Program-made: the position numbers and the translations under genes
Shown here: positions 44,274 through 52,763 of the stretch, piece after piece
Position numbering within the stretch: the stretch's first letter is position 1
How the letters are laid out: every line of letters starts with the position of its first letter
Notes under the pieces: model-generated
What the model saw: the letters and a program-made list of their open reading frames with translations, nothing else
Databases searched by the model: none
What the model was told of the DNA's origin: nothing
DNA from: JAZPYZ01 sp045544455
GTDB taxonomy: Bacteria > Bacillota > Clostridia > Oscillospirales > Acutalibacteraceae
Direction of reading: 5' to 3'
Assembly (NCBI GenBank): GCA_045544455.1
Contig: JAZPYZ010000019.1
Span: 186,001-250,000 of the forward strand
DNA length: 64,000 nt

Positions 44274-45061
44274 TAAAACACCATCCATCTTTCTTCGCTG
44301 ATGGGGGCGGCCACTTTCAACAAATAGTCGATACCGCCGGTCATGCCGGCTGCCGTCAACGCATTGGTTGCCGCCGCAAACGCCAACGTCGGCGTATTGT
44401 TTTCGCGGCTCAGATGCGAAAGCACAAACCGCGTGGCCCCTTGTTCCGCCAACACCGGTAACGATGCCGCACACGTATCGTTGGACAAGTGCCCGTTTTC
44501 CGATAAAATACGTTGTTTCAACGGATACGGATACGTTCCGTTACGCAACATATCCACGTCGTGGTTGGATTCCATTTGAACCAAGTGACAACCGGCTACC
44601 GCATCCCATGCGCCCGGCGTGATCACGCCGGTATCGGTACACACACCCACACGGCGACCGGTAGCGGTTTCCACTGTATATCCGATGCTTTCCGCACTAT
44701 CGTGCGATGTACGAAACACCTTCACCTGCATGTCCCCCACTGTTTGAGGACCATCCATCTCGTGTAGTTCGGCGTCCGGTGGCAACAATCCGCTTTTTGC
44801 CAGTGCTTCCAAAGTCCCACGCGAACCGTACAACGGGTAGTGGTAGCGTTTGACCAGCGTTTTAATCCCTTGTACGTGGTCAATATGTTCGTGCGTAATC
44901 AAAATGGCTTGGATCGATTCGGGTAAAATATCGCGTTGTTGTAACGCTTGTTCCAAGCGACGCGCCGATACGCCGACGTCGATCAAAACACCGGTCGAAC
45001 CGCATCCAATATACGAACTGTTACCACCACTTCCGCTGAATAAAGTGCAAAACCGTGCCAT
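44273..45061 (-). CDS. walJ: MBL-fold hydrolase, WalJ/YycJ family
   Basis: 262 residues. LFSGSGGNSSYIG opens the protein, then ITHEHIDHVQGIK supplies the metal site. In Bacillus and streptococci this family is a 5'-3' exonuclease-like protein linked to the WalRK wall regulator and to coordination of replication and division. It is translationally coupled to rlmH. Confidence 0.88.
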   Translation of the reverse strand: MARFCTLFSGSGGNSSYIGCGSTGVLIDVGVSARRLEQALQQRDILPESIQAILITHEHIDHVQGIKTLVKRYHYPLYGSRGTLEALAKSGLLPPDAELHEMDGPQTVGDMQVKVFRTSHDSAESIGYTVETATGRRVGVCTDTGVITPGAWDAVAGCHLVQMESNHDVDMLRNGTYPYPLKQRILSENGHLSNDTCAASLPVLAEQGATRFVLSHLSRENNTPTLAFAAATNALTAAGMTGGIDYLLKVAAPISEERWMVF

Positions 45062-45094
45062 GGTTATCCTCCCAAGAGCAAATCACGTAATCTA

Positions 45095-45130
45095 AACCAA
45101 AACACGCTCTCGTATCAAACGAGAGCGTGT
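45095..45130 (-). terminator. Terminator after murA
   Basis: ACACGCTCTCGT and ACGAGAGCGTGT form a 12-bp stem; the minus-strand copy ends GTTTTGGTTT. Confidence 0.8.
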
Positions 45131-45137
45131 GTCGTCA

Positions 45138-46424
45138 TCATAACACTTGTTGAAGCGAAGAATCCGGCACGGTAATCCGCCGAATATCCGCCCCGAGCGC
45201 GTTGAGTTTTTCCACAATGTTCTCATATCCGCGTTCGATATAATGAATATCTTCGATTTCGGTCGTGCCGCGTGCGACTAACGCCGCAATCATCAACGCC
45301 GCCCCGGCGCGAAGGTCGGCCGCTTTGACCGGCGCGGCATTCAAACTGTTAACCCCTTGAATGACCGCCACCTTACCGTCCACCTGAATCTGCGCGCCCA
45401 TACGGCGCAACTCGTCCACATAGCGGAACCGATTATCCCAAATCCCTTCGGTGACAATGCTTGTCCCGTCGGCAATCGAAAGCAACGTCGAGATTTGCGG
45501 TTGCATATCCGTCGGGAAACCGGGATGCGGCATGGTTTTTACGTTGCAATGACGCATTCTCCCATCACAACGAACGCGCATCGCGTCATCAAACTCTTCG
45601 ATTTCCGCACCCATTTCCTGCAACTTCGCAGTAATGGATTCGAGGTGCTTGGGCGTGACGTTTTTCACCAATACATCCCCGCGAGTCGCCACCGCCGCCG
45701 CCATATACGTGCCGGCTTCGATCTGGTCCGGAATGATGGAATAGGTGGTTCCGTACAACCGTTCCACACCGCGAATTTTAATCACGTCGGTACCGGCGCC
45801 TCGAATATCCGCACCCATCGAGTTTAAGAAGTTCGCCAAGTCCACGATATGCGGTTCCTTAGCGGTGTTTTCAATAATCGTCATCCCTTGCGAACGAACG
45901 GCCGCAAGCATAATGTTGACCGTCGCGCCTACCGACACCATATCGAGATAGATCGAGTTTCCGACCAGTTTTTCGGCCGCTACTTCGATCATACCGTTTT
46001 GCGCCGGCGATACCGTCGCACCAAGTGCCGTAAACCCTTTCAGATGTTGGTCGATCGGGCGAACGCCGAAATCGCAACCGCCTGGCATCGAAACACGGGC
46101 TTTGCCAAACCGGCCAAGCAACGATCCGATGAAATAATATGAAGCACGCATACTTCTCGCCAGATCATGCGGAACCACGTGCGTCGCGATCCCACGAGGA
46201 TCGATCTCGACGGTGTGTTTCTCCACCCAGTTGACCGTCGCACCAAGCGCCGATAAAATTTTCAGCGCGGTGGACACATCGGAAATATTCGGTATATTTT
46301 CAATACGGCAAGGGCCGTCGGAAAGAACAATCGCAGGGAGAATGGCAACCACCGCATTTTTCGCGCCGCTGATCTCTACTTCGCCGACCAGCCGGTTGCC
46401 GCCGGAAATAACAAACTTATCCAC
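45138..46424 (-). CDS. murA: UDP-N-acetylglucosamine 1-carboxyvinyltransferase
   Basis: 428 residues, two-fold inside-out alpha/beta barrel. K22 and N23 sit in ISGAKNA, and the catalytic Cys is at about 117 in MPGGCDFGVRP, the residue attacked by fosfomycin in this family. It starts peptidoglycan synthesis by adding enolpyruvate to UDP-GlcNAc; MurB (8 kb) follows in the pathway. Firmicutes often have two murA copies; which one this is cannot be decided here. Confidence 0.96.
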   Translation of the reverse strand: MDKFVISGGNRLVGEVEISGAKNAVVAILPAIVLSDGPCRIENIPNISDVSTALKILSALGATVNWVEKHTVEIDPRGIATHVVPHDLARSMRASYYFIGSLLGRFGKARVSMPGGCDFGVRPIDQHLKGFTALGATVSPAQNGMIEVAAEKLVGNSIYLDMVSVGATVNIMLAAVRSQGMTIIENTAKEPHIVDLANFLNSMGADIRGAGTDVIKIRGVERLYGTTYSIIPDQIEAGTYMAAAVATRGDVLVKNVTPKHLESITAKLQEMGAEIEEFDDAMRVRCDGRMRHCNVKTMPHPGFPTDMQPQISTLLSIADGTSIVTEGIWDNRFRYVDELRRMGAQIQVDGKVAVIQGVNSLNAAPVKAADLRAGAALMIAALVARGTTEIEDIHYIERGYENIVEKLNALGADIRRITVPDSSLQQVL

Positions 46425-46459
46425 ATCGGCACACCCTTCTCATAGTATTTAGCAGTAGT

Positions 46460-46488
46460 ATTATATCACTATCTCGTCAAAAAATCAA
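46460..46488 (-). promoter_or_regulatory. Sigma-A promoter of murA
   Basis: Minus strand TTGATT, 17 bp, TATAAT, about 36 bp before the murA start. Confidence 0.7.
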
Positions 46489-46570
46489 TGTGTATTTGCA
46501 TAATTTATCCGCTTTTTTTAGCAAATATAGTAGAAAACGAAGTTGTCAAACCACAAGGTGTGCGATTTTG

Positions 46571-46608
46571 AGCAAAAACAAAAGCGGAACGAACGTTCCG
46601 CTTTTGTT
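46571..46608 (-). terminator. Terminator of 6S RNA
   Basis: AAAAGCGGAACG and CGTTCCGCTTTT form a strong stem; the minus-strand copy ends in TTTTGTTTTTG. It lies just after the 3' end of the RNA. Confidence 0.85.
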
Positions 46609-46619
46609 ACTTGGTTAAA

Positions 46620-46805
46620 ACTACCCCGCCTGACCGTATGCCGCCGAGATAACCTGCTACTAATGTTAAGCAGGTGGGTGCCGCCCGTTGCCTTTAGGCT
46701 CCCTTCTTCCCAAAACGGGGAGGTCTGCACACCGGCACCGGAGATAAGCTCCCGATTATTCTCTGTAGTAGGGTTATAGGCGACCGTCCACGCATCAGGC
46801 AGGTG
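46620..46805 (-). ncRNA. ssrS: 6S RNA (SsrS), binds sigma-A RNA polymerase
   Basis: The minus strand carries the 6S pattern: a 5' GCCTGATGCGTGGACG segment pairing with 3' GCATACGGTCAGGC, TATAACCCTACTAC in the 5' side of the bubble, GGTGCCGGTGTGCAGACCTC, a GGGAGCCTAAAGGCAACGGG segment, and CGGCACCCACCT. A small hairpin (CCTGC/GCAGG) follows on the 3' side of the bubble. 6S mimics an open promoter and holds RNA polymerase in stationary phase. The 5' end begins about 8 bases after the DUF1292 stop. Ends are approximate by 5-10 bases. Confidence 0.85.
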
Positions 46806-46812
46806 ATGAAAA

Positions 46813-47127
46813 TCAATCTTCGCCCGGTTCTTCAACCTCTTCGATCTCATACAGATCTTGCAAGCGTTCTTCGAAAATGGCGCCGATTTCATTAAACAAA
46901 TCTTCGTCCTCGATCGGGCAAAGCACGTCGTCCCCATCTTCGTTCATGACTTCCAAAATAATGAGTTCGCCATCTTCGTCAATGGCTTCTTCCGGATTTT
47001 CATATACCGGCAACAACGCCACGTAACGGCCTTCATCGGTTTCGATCGCGTCCAACAATTCAAACGAATGCTCTACACCGTCATCGTCCAAAACCGTTAC
47101 CAAACCGCCTTCAAATTCTTCTGCCAT
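46813..47127 (-). CDS. DUF1292 small acidic protein
   Basis: 104 residues, very acidic (about one third Asp/Glu), with the DUF1292 pattern VTVLDDDGVEHSFELLDAIETDEGRYVALLP. The function is unknown; it is widely kept in Firmicutes (YrzB in Bacillus). The start is uncertain: in-frame GTG 47139, ATG 47133 and ATG 47127. The ATG at 47127, 6 nt after GGGA, is used. It lies directly upstream of 6S RNA. Confidence 0.8.
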   Translation of the reverse strand: MAEEFEGGLVTVLDDDGVEHSFELLDAIETDEGRYVALLPVYENPEEAIDEDGELIILEVMNEDGDDVLCPIEDEDLFNEIGAIFEERLQDLYEIEEVEEPGED

Positions 47128-47217
47128 GGTCATTCCCACACTTTCTGTTGTTCTGTCTTTATTCTATCCCGTTTAACGTCTATCGTCAAGCGGATTTTTG
47201 CACCAAATTTCGCCTAT

Positions 47218-49470
47218 TTACAAAAGTGTCAACTGCTCACCCAAATCTTCCGCAAGCGGCATCATACCGGCCGCCGGCAACGACTTGGAACGGTGCCGTT
47301 CGGGTTTGGTAAGCGTGCCTTGCACGTACGGTTCGGCTTTCACCAAACGATGCGCGCCCTTCAACGTCATGCCCTGCACGCCAAGCGTGTTACGCGTCGT
47401 TTTCGCCGCCAGCGCACCGGTGTTGAGCAACAGCAAACGGCCGGAGGTCGATTGCAGTAAAATTTCGCCATCCTGCGGCATATGGATGATGGCCACCAAC
47501 GGCGACCGATCGGCGTAAGCCCCGATCAATTTTCGACGGTTGGTTTTGGTTGCATAGGCCGACAGTTCCACTTTGGCCACCTTGCCGTTTTCAAACAAGA
47601 AGATCAGGTAGCCGCTGTAATCTTTGGTGACGATCATCTTGACCGCCGTTTCGGAAGGATCATCAAATTTGAGTTTCGACGCCACAAAATCGCCCAACAC
47701 GCTGGCTTTGGTATCGCTGAAATCGTTGGCACGAGATTTATACACCGTGGCTTTATTCGTAAAGAATAACAGATCCATCGCGTTGGTCGTTTCCACCTGT
47801 TGGATGATCTCGTCGCCTTCTTTGAGTTTGTGTTCGCCACTCATCCGCAACGACTGCGGCGTGATCTTTTTGAAATAGCCGTCACGTGTGAAGAACAAGG
47901 TGCACGGATAATCCGGCACGATCTCTTCTTCCGCTTCCTTCTCCTCTTGCAGGTCGGTCGCGTAAATCAAGGTAGTGCGGCGGGGTTGTCCGTATTTTTT
48001 CGCCACGGCGCGCAATTCGTCGATGATGATGGATTTGATACGGCGCGCACTTTTCAACGTATCTTCCATCTCGGCGATATCCGCTTCGAGTTTCTCTACC
48101 TCGTCAAGCCGTTTCAGAATGTATTCACGGTTGAGGTGACGCAACTTGATTTCTGCCACGTATTCCGCTTGGATTTCATCGATACCGAACCCGATCATCA
48201 AGTTCGGGACGACTTCGGCTTCTTCATCGGTTTCGCGCACGATGCGCACCGCTTTATCGATATCCAGCAAAATTTTCTGCAGCCCTTTTAACAGGTGCAG
48301 TTTGTCTTTGGCTTTGTTCAGATCGTATACCACACGGCGGCGGACACATTCGATCCGAAAACCGGTCCACTCGTCAAACAATTCCCGAACGCCAAGCACC
48401 TGCGGCACACCGGCAATAAGCACGTTAAAGTTACAGCCAAACGCATCTTCCAACGGCGTGGCGGCATACAGTTTGCTCATCAATTTATCGGGATCGGTGC
48501 CGCGTTTGAGATCGATGGTAATCTTCAAACCTTGCAGATCGGTTTCGTTACGAATATCGTTGATCTCACGCACCTTACCGCTTTTGACCAGTTCGGTTAC
48601 TTTGGACACGATCGCTTCGACCGTGGTGGAATACGGAATTTGCGTAACATCGATACAGTTGTTGGATTTATCGTAATTATATACCGCACGCACGCGCACA
48701 CTGCCGCGTCCGGTTTGATAGATCTTCTCCAGATCCTCCCGGCGATAGATCAACTGACCACCACTCGGAAAATCGGGGGCTTGCAGTGTCGACAAAATAT
48801 CGTGTTCGGGATCTTTCATCAACGCAATCGCCGTTTCGCAAACTTCGGCCAGGTTAAACGAACAAATGTTACTCGCCATACCGACGGCAATACCCAGGTT
48901 GTTGTTGACCAAAATCGACGGGAAGGTCACCGGCAACAACGACGGCTCTTGCATCGTGGCGTCGTAGTTATCGACAAAATCCACCGTTTCTTTATCGATA
49001 TCGCGGAACAGTTCCGCCGCAATCGGCGCGAGTTTCGCTTCGGTATAACGCGAAGCGGCACACTCGATATCCGACGAATACGCTTTACCGAAGTTACCTT
49101 TGGATTCTACGTACGGGTGCAGCAACGCCTCGTTGCCGCGAGACAAACGCACCATCGTATCGTAGATGGCGGCATCGCCGTGCGGATTGAGCCGCATGGT
49201 TTGACCGGCGATGTTAGCCGATTTGATCAAACCACCGTTAAGCAGTCCCATTTTATGCATGGTGTAAAGCAGCTTACGGTGAGAGGGTTTAAACCCGTCG
49301 ATCTCAGGGATCGCGCGGGACATAATCACGCTCATTGCGTACGGCATATAGTTTTCGCGCAAAGTATCGGTAATCGCCTGTTGCTCCACTTCGCCGGCAC
49401 CGGCGATGTGCGCATTAGGCGGCAGTTCGCCGACCTTTTGCGGTACGGGTTTGTTCTTTTTCGAAGCCAT
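47218..49470 (-). CDS. Type II topoisomerase subunit A (ParC-like)
   Basis: 750 residues. Breakage-reunion domain with the catalytic Tyr in the RYTEAKL segment (about residue 125), a coiled-coil tower with the VEKLEADIAEMEDTLKSARRIKSIIIDEL region near 440-480, and a shorter C-terminal region without an obvious GyrA box, so ParC-like. Segments usually PARFPNLLVNGSSGIAVGM are changed here (TFPSILVNNNLGIAVGM), marking a divergent Clostridia branch. The ATG at 49470 has GGGGAGGG upstream. It follows the B subunit by 16 bp. Confidence 0.85.
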   Translation of the reverse strand: MASKKNKPVPQKVGELPPNAHIAGAGEVEQQAITDTLRENYMPYAMSVIMSRAIPEIDGFKPSHRKLLYTMHKMGLLNGGLIKSANIAGQTMRLNPHGDAAIYDTMVRLSRGNEALLHPYVESKGNFGKAYSSDIECAASRYTEAKLAPIAAELFRDIDKETVDFVDNYDATMQEPSLLPVTFPSILVNNNLGIAVGMASNICSFNLAEVCETAIALMKDPEHDILSTLQAPDFPSGGQLIYRREDLEKIYQTGRGSVRVRAVYNYDKSNNCIDVTQIPYSTTVEAIVSKVTELVKSGKVREINDIRNETDLQGLKITIDLKRGTDPDKLMSKLYAATPLEDAFGCNFNVLIAGVPQVLGVRELFDEWTGFRIECVRRRVVYDLNKAKDKLHLLKGLQKILLDIDKAVRIVRETDEEAEVVPNLMIGFGIDEIQAEYVAEIKLRHLNREYILKRLDEVEKLEADIAEMEDTLKSARRIKSIIIDELRAVAKKYGQPRRTTLIYATDLQEEKEAEEEIVPDYPCTLFFTRDGYFKKITPQSLRMSGEHKLKEGDEIIQQVETTNAMDLLFFTNKATVYKSRANDFSDTKASVLGDFVASKLKFDDPSETAVKMIVTKDYSGYLIFLFENGKVAKVELSAYATKTNRRKLIGAYADRSPLVAIIHMPQDGEILLQSTSGRLLLLNTGALAAKTTRNTLGVQGMTLKGAHRLVKAEPYVQGTLTKPERHRSKSLPAAGMMPLAEDLGEQLTLL

Positions 49471-49486
49471 TTTTATGTCCCTCCCC

Positions 49487-51469
49487 TCATTCCAGATCGA
49501 GCATATCGAGATATTCGGCACCGTGTTCGGCGATCATGCGTTTACGGCCGTCGAGATCGTCGCCGAGCAATACATCAAACAGGTGCGCCGTTTCTTCCAC
49601 ATCACACGGGTTAACTTTCACCAAACGGCGCGTGGCCGGATTCATGGTGGTCAACGACATCATTTCGGGTTCGTTTTCACCAAGCCCTTTCGAGCGTTGG
49701 ATGGTGTATTTTACGTTGCCGATCTCTTCCAAAATATCCGCCTTTTCGCGATCGTTATACGCAAAATACGTGTCGGTTTTGGTGTTGATCTCATACAACG
49801 GTGTTTCGGCGATAAACACATACCCTTTTTCGATCAAGGTCGGTGTTAACCGATACAACATGGTCAAAATCAACGTACGGATCTGGAACCCGTCCACGTC
49901 CGCATCGGTGCAGATAATGATCTTGGAAAAACGCAACAGAGACAGATCAAAGGTGGCCAAATTCTTATTGGATTTCGATTTCACCTCTACACCGCAACCC
50001 ATAACTTTCAACAGGTTGACGATGATCTCACTTTTAAAGATTTTATCAAACTCCGCTTTCAAGCAGTTCAGAATCTTACCACGAACCGGAATAACCGCCT
50101 GGAACTCAGAGTTGCGTGCCTGAATACACGCGCCCATAGCGGATTTACCTTCCACGATAAACAGTTCACGTTGCGTCACGTCACGGGTACGGCAATCAAC
50201 GAAACCAGGCACGCGGGACGCGAGATCGTTACTGCTTTGCAACGTCTTTTTCAGGTTCAAACGGGTGGTTTCCGCCTTTTCGCGACTGCGTTTGTTGATC
50301 ATCACCTGTTCGGCGAGCTTGTCCGCATCCGCTTTGTTTTCCAGGAAATACACCTCTAAGTGATGACGCAAAAAATCGGTCATCGCCTCTTGAATAAACT
50401 TGTTGGTGATCGCCTTTTTGGTTTGGTTTTCGTAAGACGTTTGCGTGGAGAACGAAGACGATACCAACGTCAAGCAATCTTGCACGTCTTGGAACGTGAT
50501 CTTCGCCTCGTTTTTGAGATATTTCCCGTTTTGTTTAAGATAGGCATCGATCTGCGATACAAACGCCGACCGCACCGCTTTTTCGGGTGAACCGCCATGT
50601 TCCAACCAACTGGAGTTGTGGTAATATTCCAGTTGATTAACTTTGTTCGAGAAGCAGAATGCCACTTGCAATTTGACCTTATATTCGGGCTTGTCCTCCC
50701 GATCACGACCGCGACGTTCCGCCGACCACACCTGCACGTCGGTCAAAGATTGTTCCCCGACGAGTTCCCGCACATAGTCTTCGATACCGTTTTGATAACA
50801 AAACTCTTCGGTCTCAAAACTGCGGCCTTTTTGGTTGCGCAACACAAAGGTCAGGTTCGGGTTAACGATCGCCTGACGACGCAGCACGTCTTGAAAATAC
50901 TCGATCGGTACCGCAATATCGGTAAACACCTGCAGATCGGGTTTCCACCGGATGGTGGTACCGGTATCGCGGCGAGCATACGGCTCTTTTTGCAAACCGC
51001 CGACGTTTTCCCCTCGTTCAAAATGCAGGGTATATTTCATCCCGTCACGGCGCACCTCGACGTCCATATATTCCGAAGAATACTGGGTAGCACAAGCACC
51101 CAAACCGTTGAGTCCGAGCGAAAACTCATAGTTCTCGCTTTCGTTGGTATTATATTTACCGCCGGCGTACAGTTCACAGAAAATCAGTTCCCAGTTGAAC
51201 CGTTGTTCCCGTTGGTTGTAATCCACCGGCATACCGCGCCCGAAGTCCTGCACCTCGACCGAATGGTCCTCGTATCGGGTAACCACTATCTTATGCCCGT
51301 GTCCTTCACGCGCTTCGTCGATCGAGTTGGACAAGATCTCAAAGATCGCGTGTTGGCATCCATCCAACCCGTCCGATCCAAAGATAACACCGGGGCGTTT
51401 ACGTACGCGGTCGGCGCCCTTTAAGGAAGATATACTTTCGTTACCGTATGTGTTCGGCTTTTTGGCCAT
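49487..51469 (-). CDS. Type II topoisomerase subunit B (ParE-like, divergent)
   Basis: 660 residues. GHKL ATPase: SNSIDEAREG, DFGRGMPVD, GLNGLGA (His of the usual GLHGVGA is Asn), and a QTK loop (ENQTKKA). TOPRIM: EGKSAMGACIQARNSEFQAVIPVRGKILN (usual EGDSAGGSA) keeps the catalytic Glu, and TDADVDGFQIRTL keeps the DxD. The motif changes are consistent with a divergent topoisomerase group rather than housekeeping GyrB. The lack of an insert and the partner subunit fit topoisomerase IV-like use. A promoter (TTGACA, 16 bp, TATAAA) lies upstream. Confidence 0.85.
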   Translation of the reverse strand: MAKKPNTYGNESISSLKGADRVRKRPGVIFGSDGLDGCQHAIFEILSNSIDEAREGHGHKIVVTRYEDHSVEVQDFGRGMPVDYNQREQRFNWELIFCELYAGGKYNTNESENYEFSLGLNGLGACATQYSSEYMDVEVRRDGMKYTLHFERGENVGGLQKEPYARRDTGTTIRWKPDLQVFTDIAVPIEYFQDVLRRQAIVNPNLTFVLRNQKGRSFETEEFCYQNGIEDYVRELVGEQSLTDVQVWSAERRGRDREDKPEYKVKLQVAFCFSNKVNQLEYYHNSSWLEHGGSPEKAVRSAFVSQIDAYLKQNGKYLKNEAKITFQDVQDCLTLVSSSFSTQTSYENQTKKAITNKFIQEAMTDFLRHHLEVYFLENKADADKLAEQVMINKRSREKAETTRLNLKKTLQSSNDLASRVPGFVDCRTRDVTQRELFIVEGKSAMGACIQARNSEFQAVIPVRGKILNCLKAEFDKIFKSEIIVNLLKVMGCGVEVKSKSNKNLATFDLSLLRFSKIIICTDADVDGFQIRTLILTMLYRLTPTLIEKGYVFIAETPLYEINTKTDTYFAYNDREKADILEEIGNVKYTIQRSKGLGENEPEMMSLTTMNPATRRLVKVNPCDVEETAHLFDVLLGDDLDGRKRMIAEHGAEYLDMLDLE

Positions 51470-51532
51470 GCTGTTCCATCCTTTTCACTCAATGTCGTGT
51501 TTACATTTCCAAAATATCATTCACCGTAATAT

Positions 51533-51560
51533 TTTATACCATATTTTGTATGTTTGTCAA
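51533..51560 (-). promoter_or_regulatory. Promoter of the topoisomerase pair
   Basis: Minus strand TTGACA, 16 bp, TATAAA, about 65 bp before the ParE-like start. Confidence 0.6.
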
Positions 51561-51570
51561 GACGGAGAAA

Positions 51571-52551
51571 CTATATACGGATTTCGACGTCGGTGTAATA
51601 AAAGGATAAAATCTCCCGATAATCTGCCCCTTGGCCGGCGAGATAATTCGCCCCGTACTGACTCATCCCCACACCGTGTCCGTACCCATGCACCGTAAAG
51701 GTAAAGGCACCCTCGGCATACGCGACCGTAAAACACGCCGATCGCAACGAAAAAGCGGTTCGCATATCGGTCCCCTTAAACGGTTTTCCGGCCACCGTAA
51801 CGGTACGCACCATGCCGGTGTCAGAACAGGTTCGTTCCCCGATCCAGCTGTCGGCAGCACCGTCAAAAGATAACCCGTCATCCAACGATAACATCGTTGT
51901 TTTAAAATCGTCTTCCGTCACCGTGACCGTGGTTTCATACTGCGGAGCCGTCAAATCGCCGGGACTTGGCACCGATTGCAGGTAAGGATAATCACCGCCC
52001 CACACGTTGACGGCGGTTTCAGTCGTACCAAAACTGATAGCATGATACAGCGCTCGAATAGGCATACCGTCATAACAAATCTTTTGACCAAGAACCTCAT
52101 CCACTGCTTGCGCAATTTTATCGTAATAGGCTTGTGCATGATCTCCCCAACGTTCGACCATTCCCTCCTTGGTATAGCCGTCCGGAAACAAACTCGGCAC
52201 ATCCGAAAAATCTGCCCCTTTTAACGTTTTGTCCGGTTCCGTCGCCGAACGCGTCTCGGCACGCTTCACTGAATAATAGGTATAGGTGGCCACCGCTTGC
52301 GCTTTTAATGCTTCTTCGTGATAGGACGGCGGCATTTCGCAAGATACCGTCCCGATCACAAAATCACGTTCGGACAGTTCGATCACCTCGCCGCTATCCT
52401 TGTCCAACACCAAGAACGTTTCTCCGTCAAACGCATCCGCCGCCTCATTTTCGGGCTCGTTGCGATGACGACTGCCGCGTGTTAGATTCGGTAGCGGAAT
52501 GAGTATCATCAAGATCACGGTAACCAATAACAGTATGCCATACTTCTTCAT
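51571..52551 (-). CDS. spoIID: Stage II sporulation protein D-like lytic transglycosylase
   Basis: 326 residues. An N-terminal membrane segment (about 4-22), then the SpoIID fold. The catalytic Glu is in SCEMPPSYHEEALKAQAVA (about residue 72), and the GYGHGVGMSQYGAN segment is near the C-terminus. SpoIID helps strip peptidoglycan during engulfment. The ATG at 52551 has AAGGAG upstream; the frame extends to 52575. A hairpin (TTTG(C)GCACG / CGTGCAAA) lies in the leader, about 52570-52590. Confidence 0.92.
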   Translation of the reverse strand: MKKYGILLLVTVILMILIPLPNLTRGSRHRNEPENEAADAFDGETFLVLDKDSGEVIELSERDFVIGTVSCEMPPSYHEEALKAQAVATYTYYSVKRAETRSATEPDKTLKGADFSDVPSLFPDGYTKEGMVERWGDHAQAYYDKIAQAVDEVLGQKICYDGMPIRALYHAISFGTTETAVNVWGGDYPYLQSVPSPGDLTAPQYETTVTVTEDDFKTTMLSLDDGLSFDGAADSWIGERTCSDTGMVRTVTVAGKPFKGTDMRTAFSLRSACFTVAYAEGAFTFTVHGYGHGVGMSQYGANYLAGQGADYREILSFYYTDVEIRI

Positions 52552-52675
52552 CTTTACACTCCTTTTTGTTTGCACGAACCCGTGCGCAAAGTTTCATTTT
52601 CTAACCATTTTTCGGCAATTTTGCGGTTAATTTTTATAAAAAATGAAATTTTAGGAATAAAATCATGCGTGTCGC

Positions 52676-52704
52676 TTGACTTTTCGCCGTATTACTCGTA
52701 TAAT
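52676..52704 (+). promoter_or_regulatory. Sigma-A promoter of citrate synthase
   Basis: TTGACT (52676-52681), 17 bp, TATAAT (52699-52704). Confidence 0.8.
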
Positions 52705-52763
52705 GACATATCGTATACGTGATCAACGGATGTTGTATCACGCAGAAAGCAGAGGGATTCCAT

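Noticed and set aside
46518..46937. 139-residue minus-strand frame over the 6S region and the end of DUF1292
   Set aside because: The sequence is explained by the 6S RNA fold and terminator plus DUF1292 in another frame; Arg/Ser-rich product without domains.
48295..49614. 439-residue plus-strand frame across the topoisomerase genes
   Set aside because: It covers the junction of two certain genes on the other strand; no motifs.
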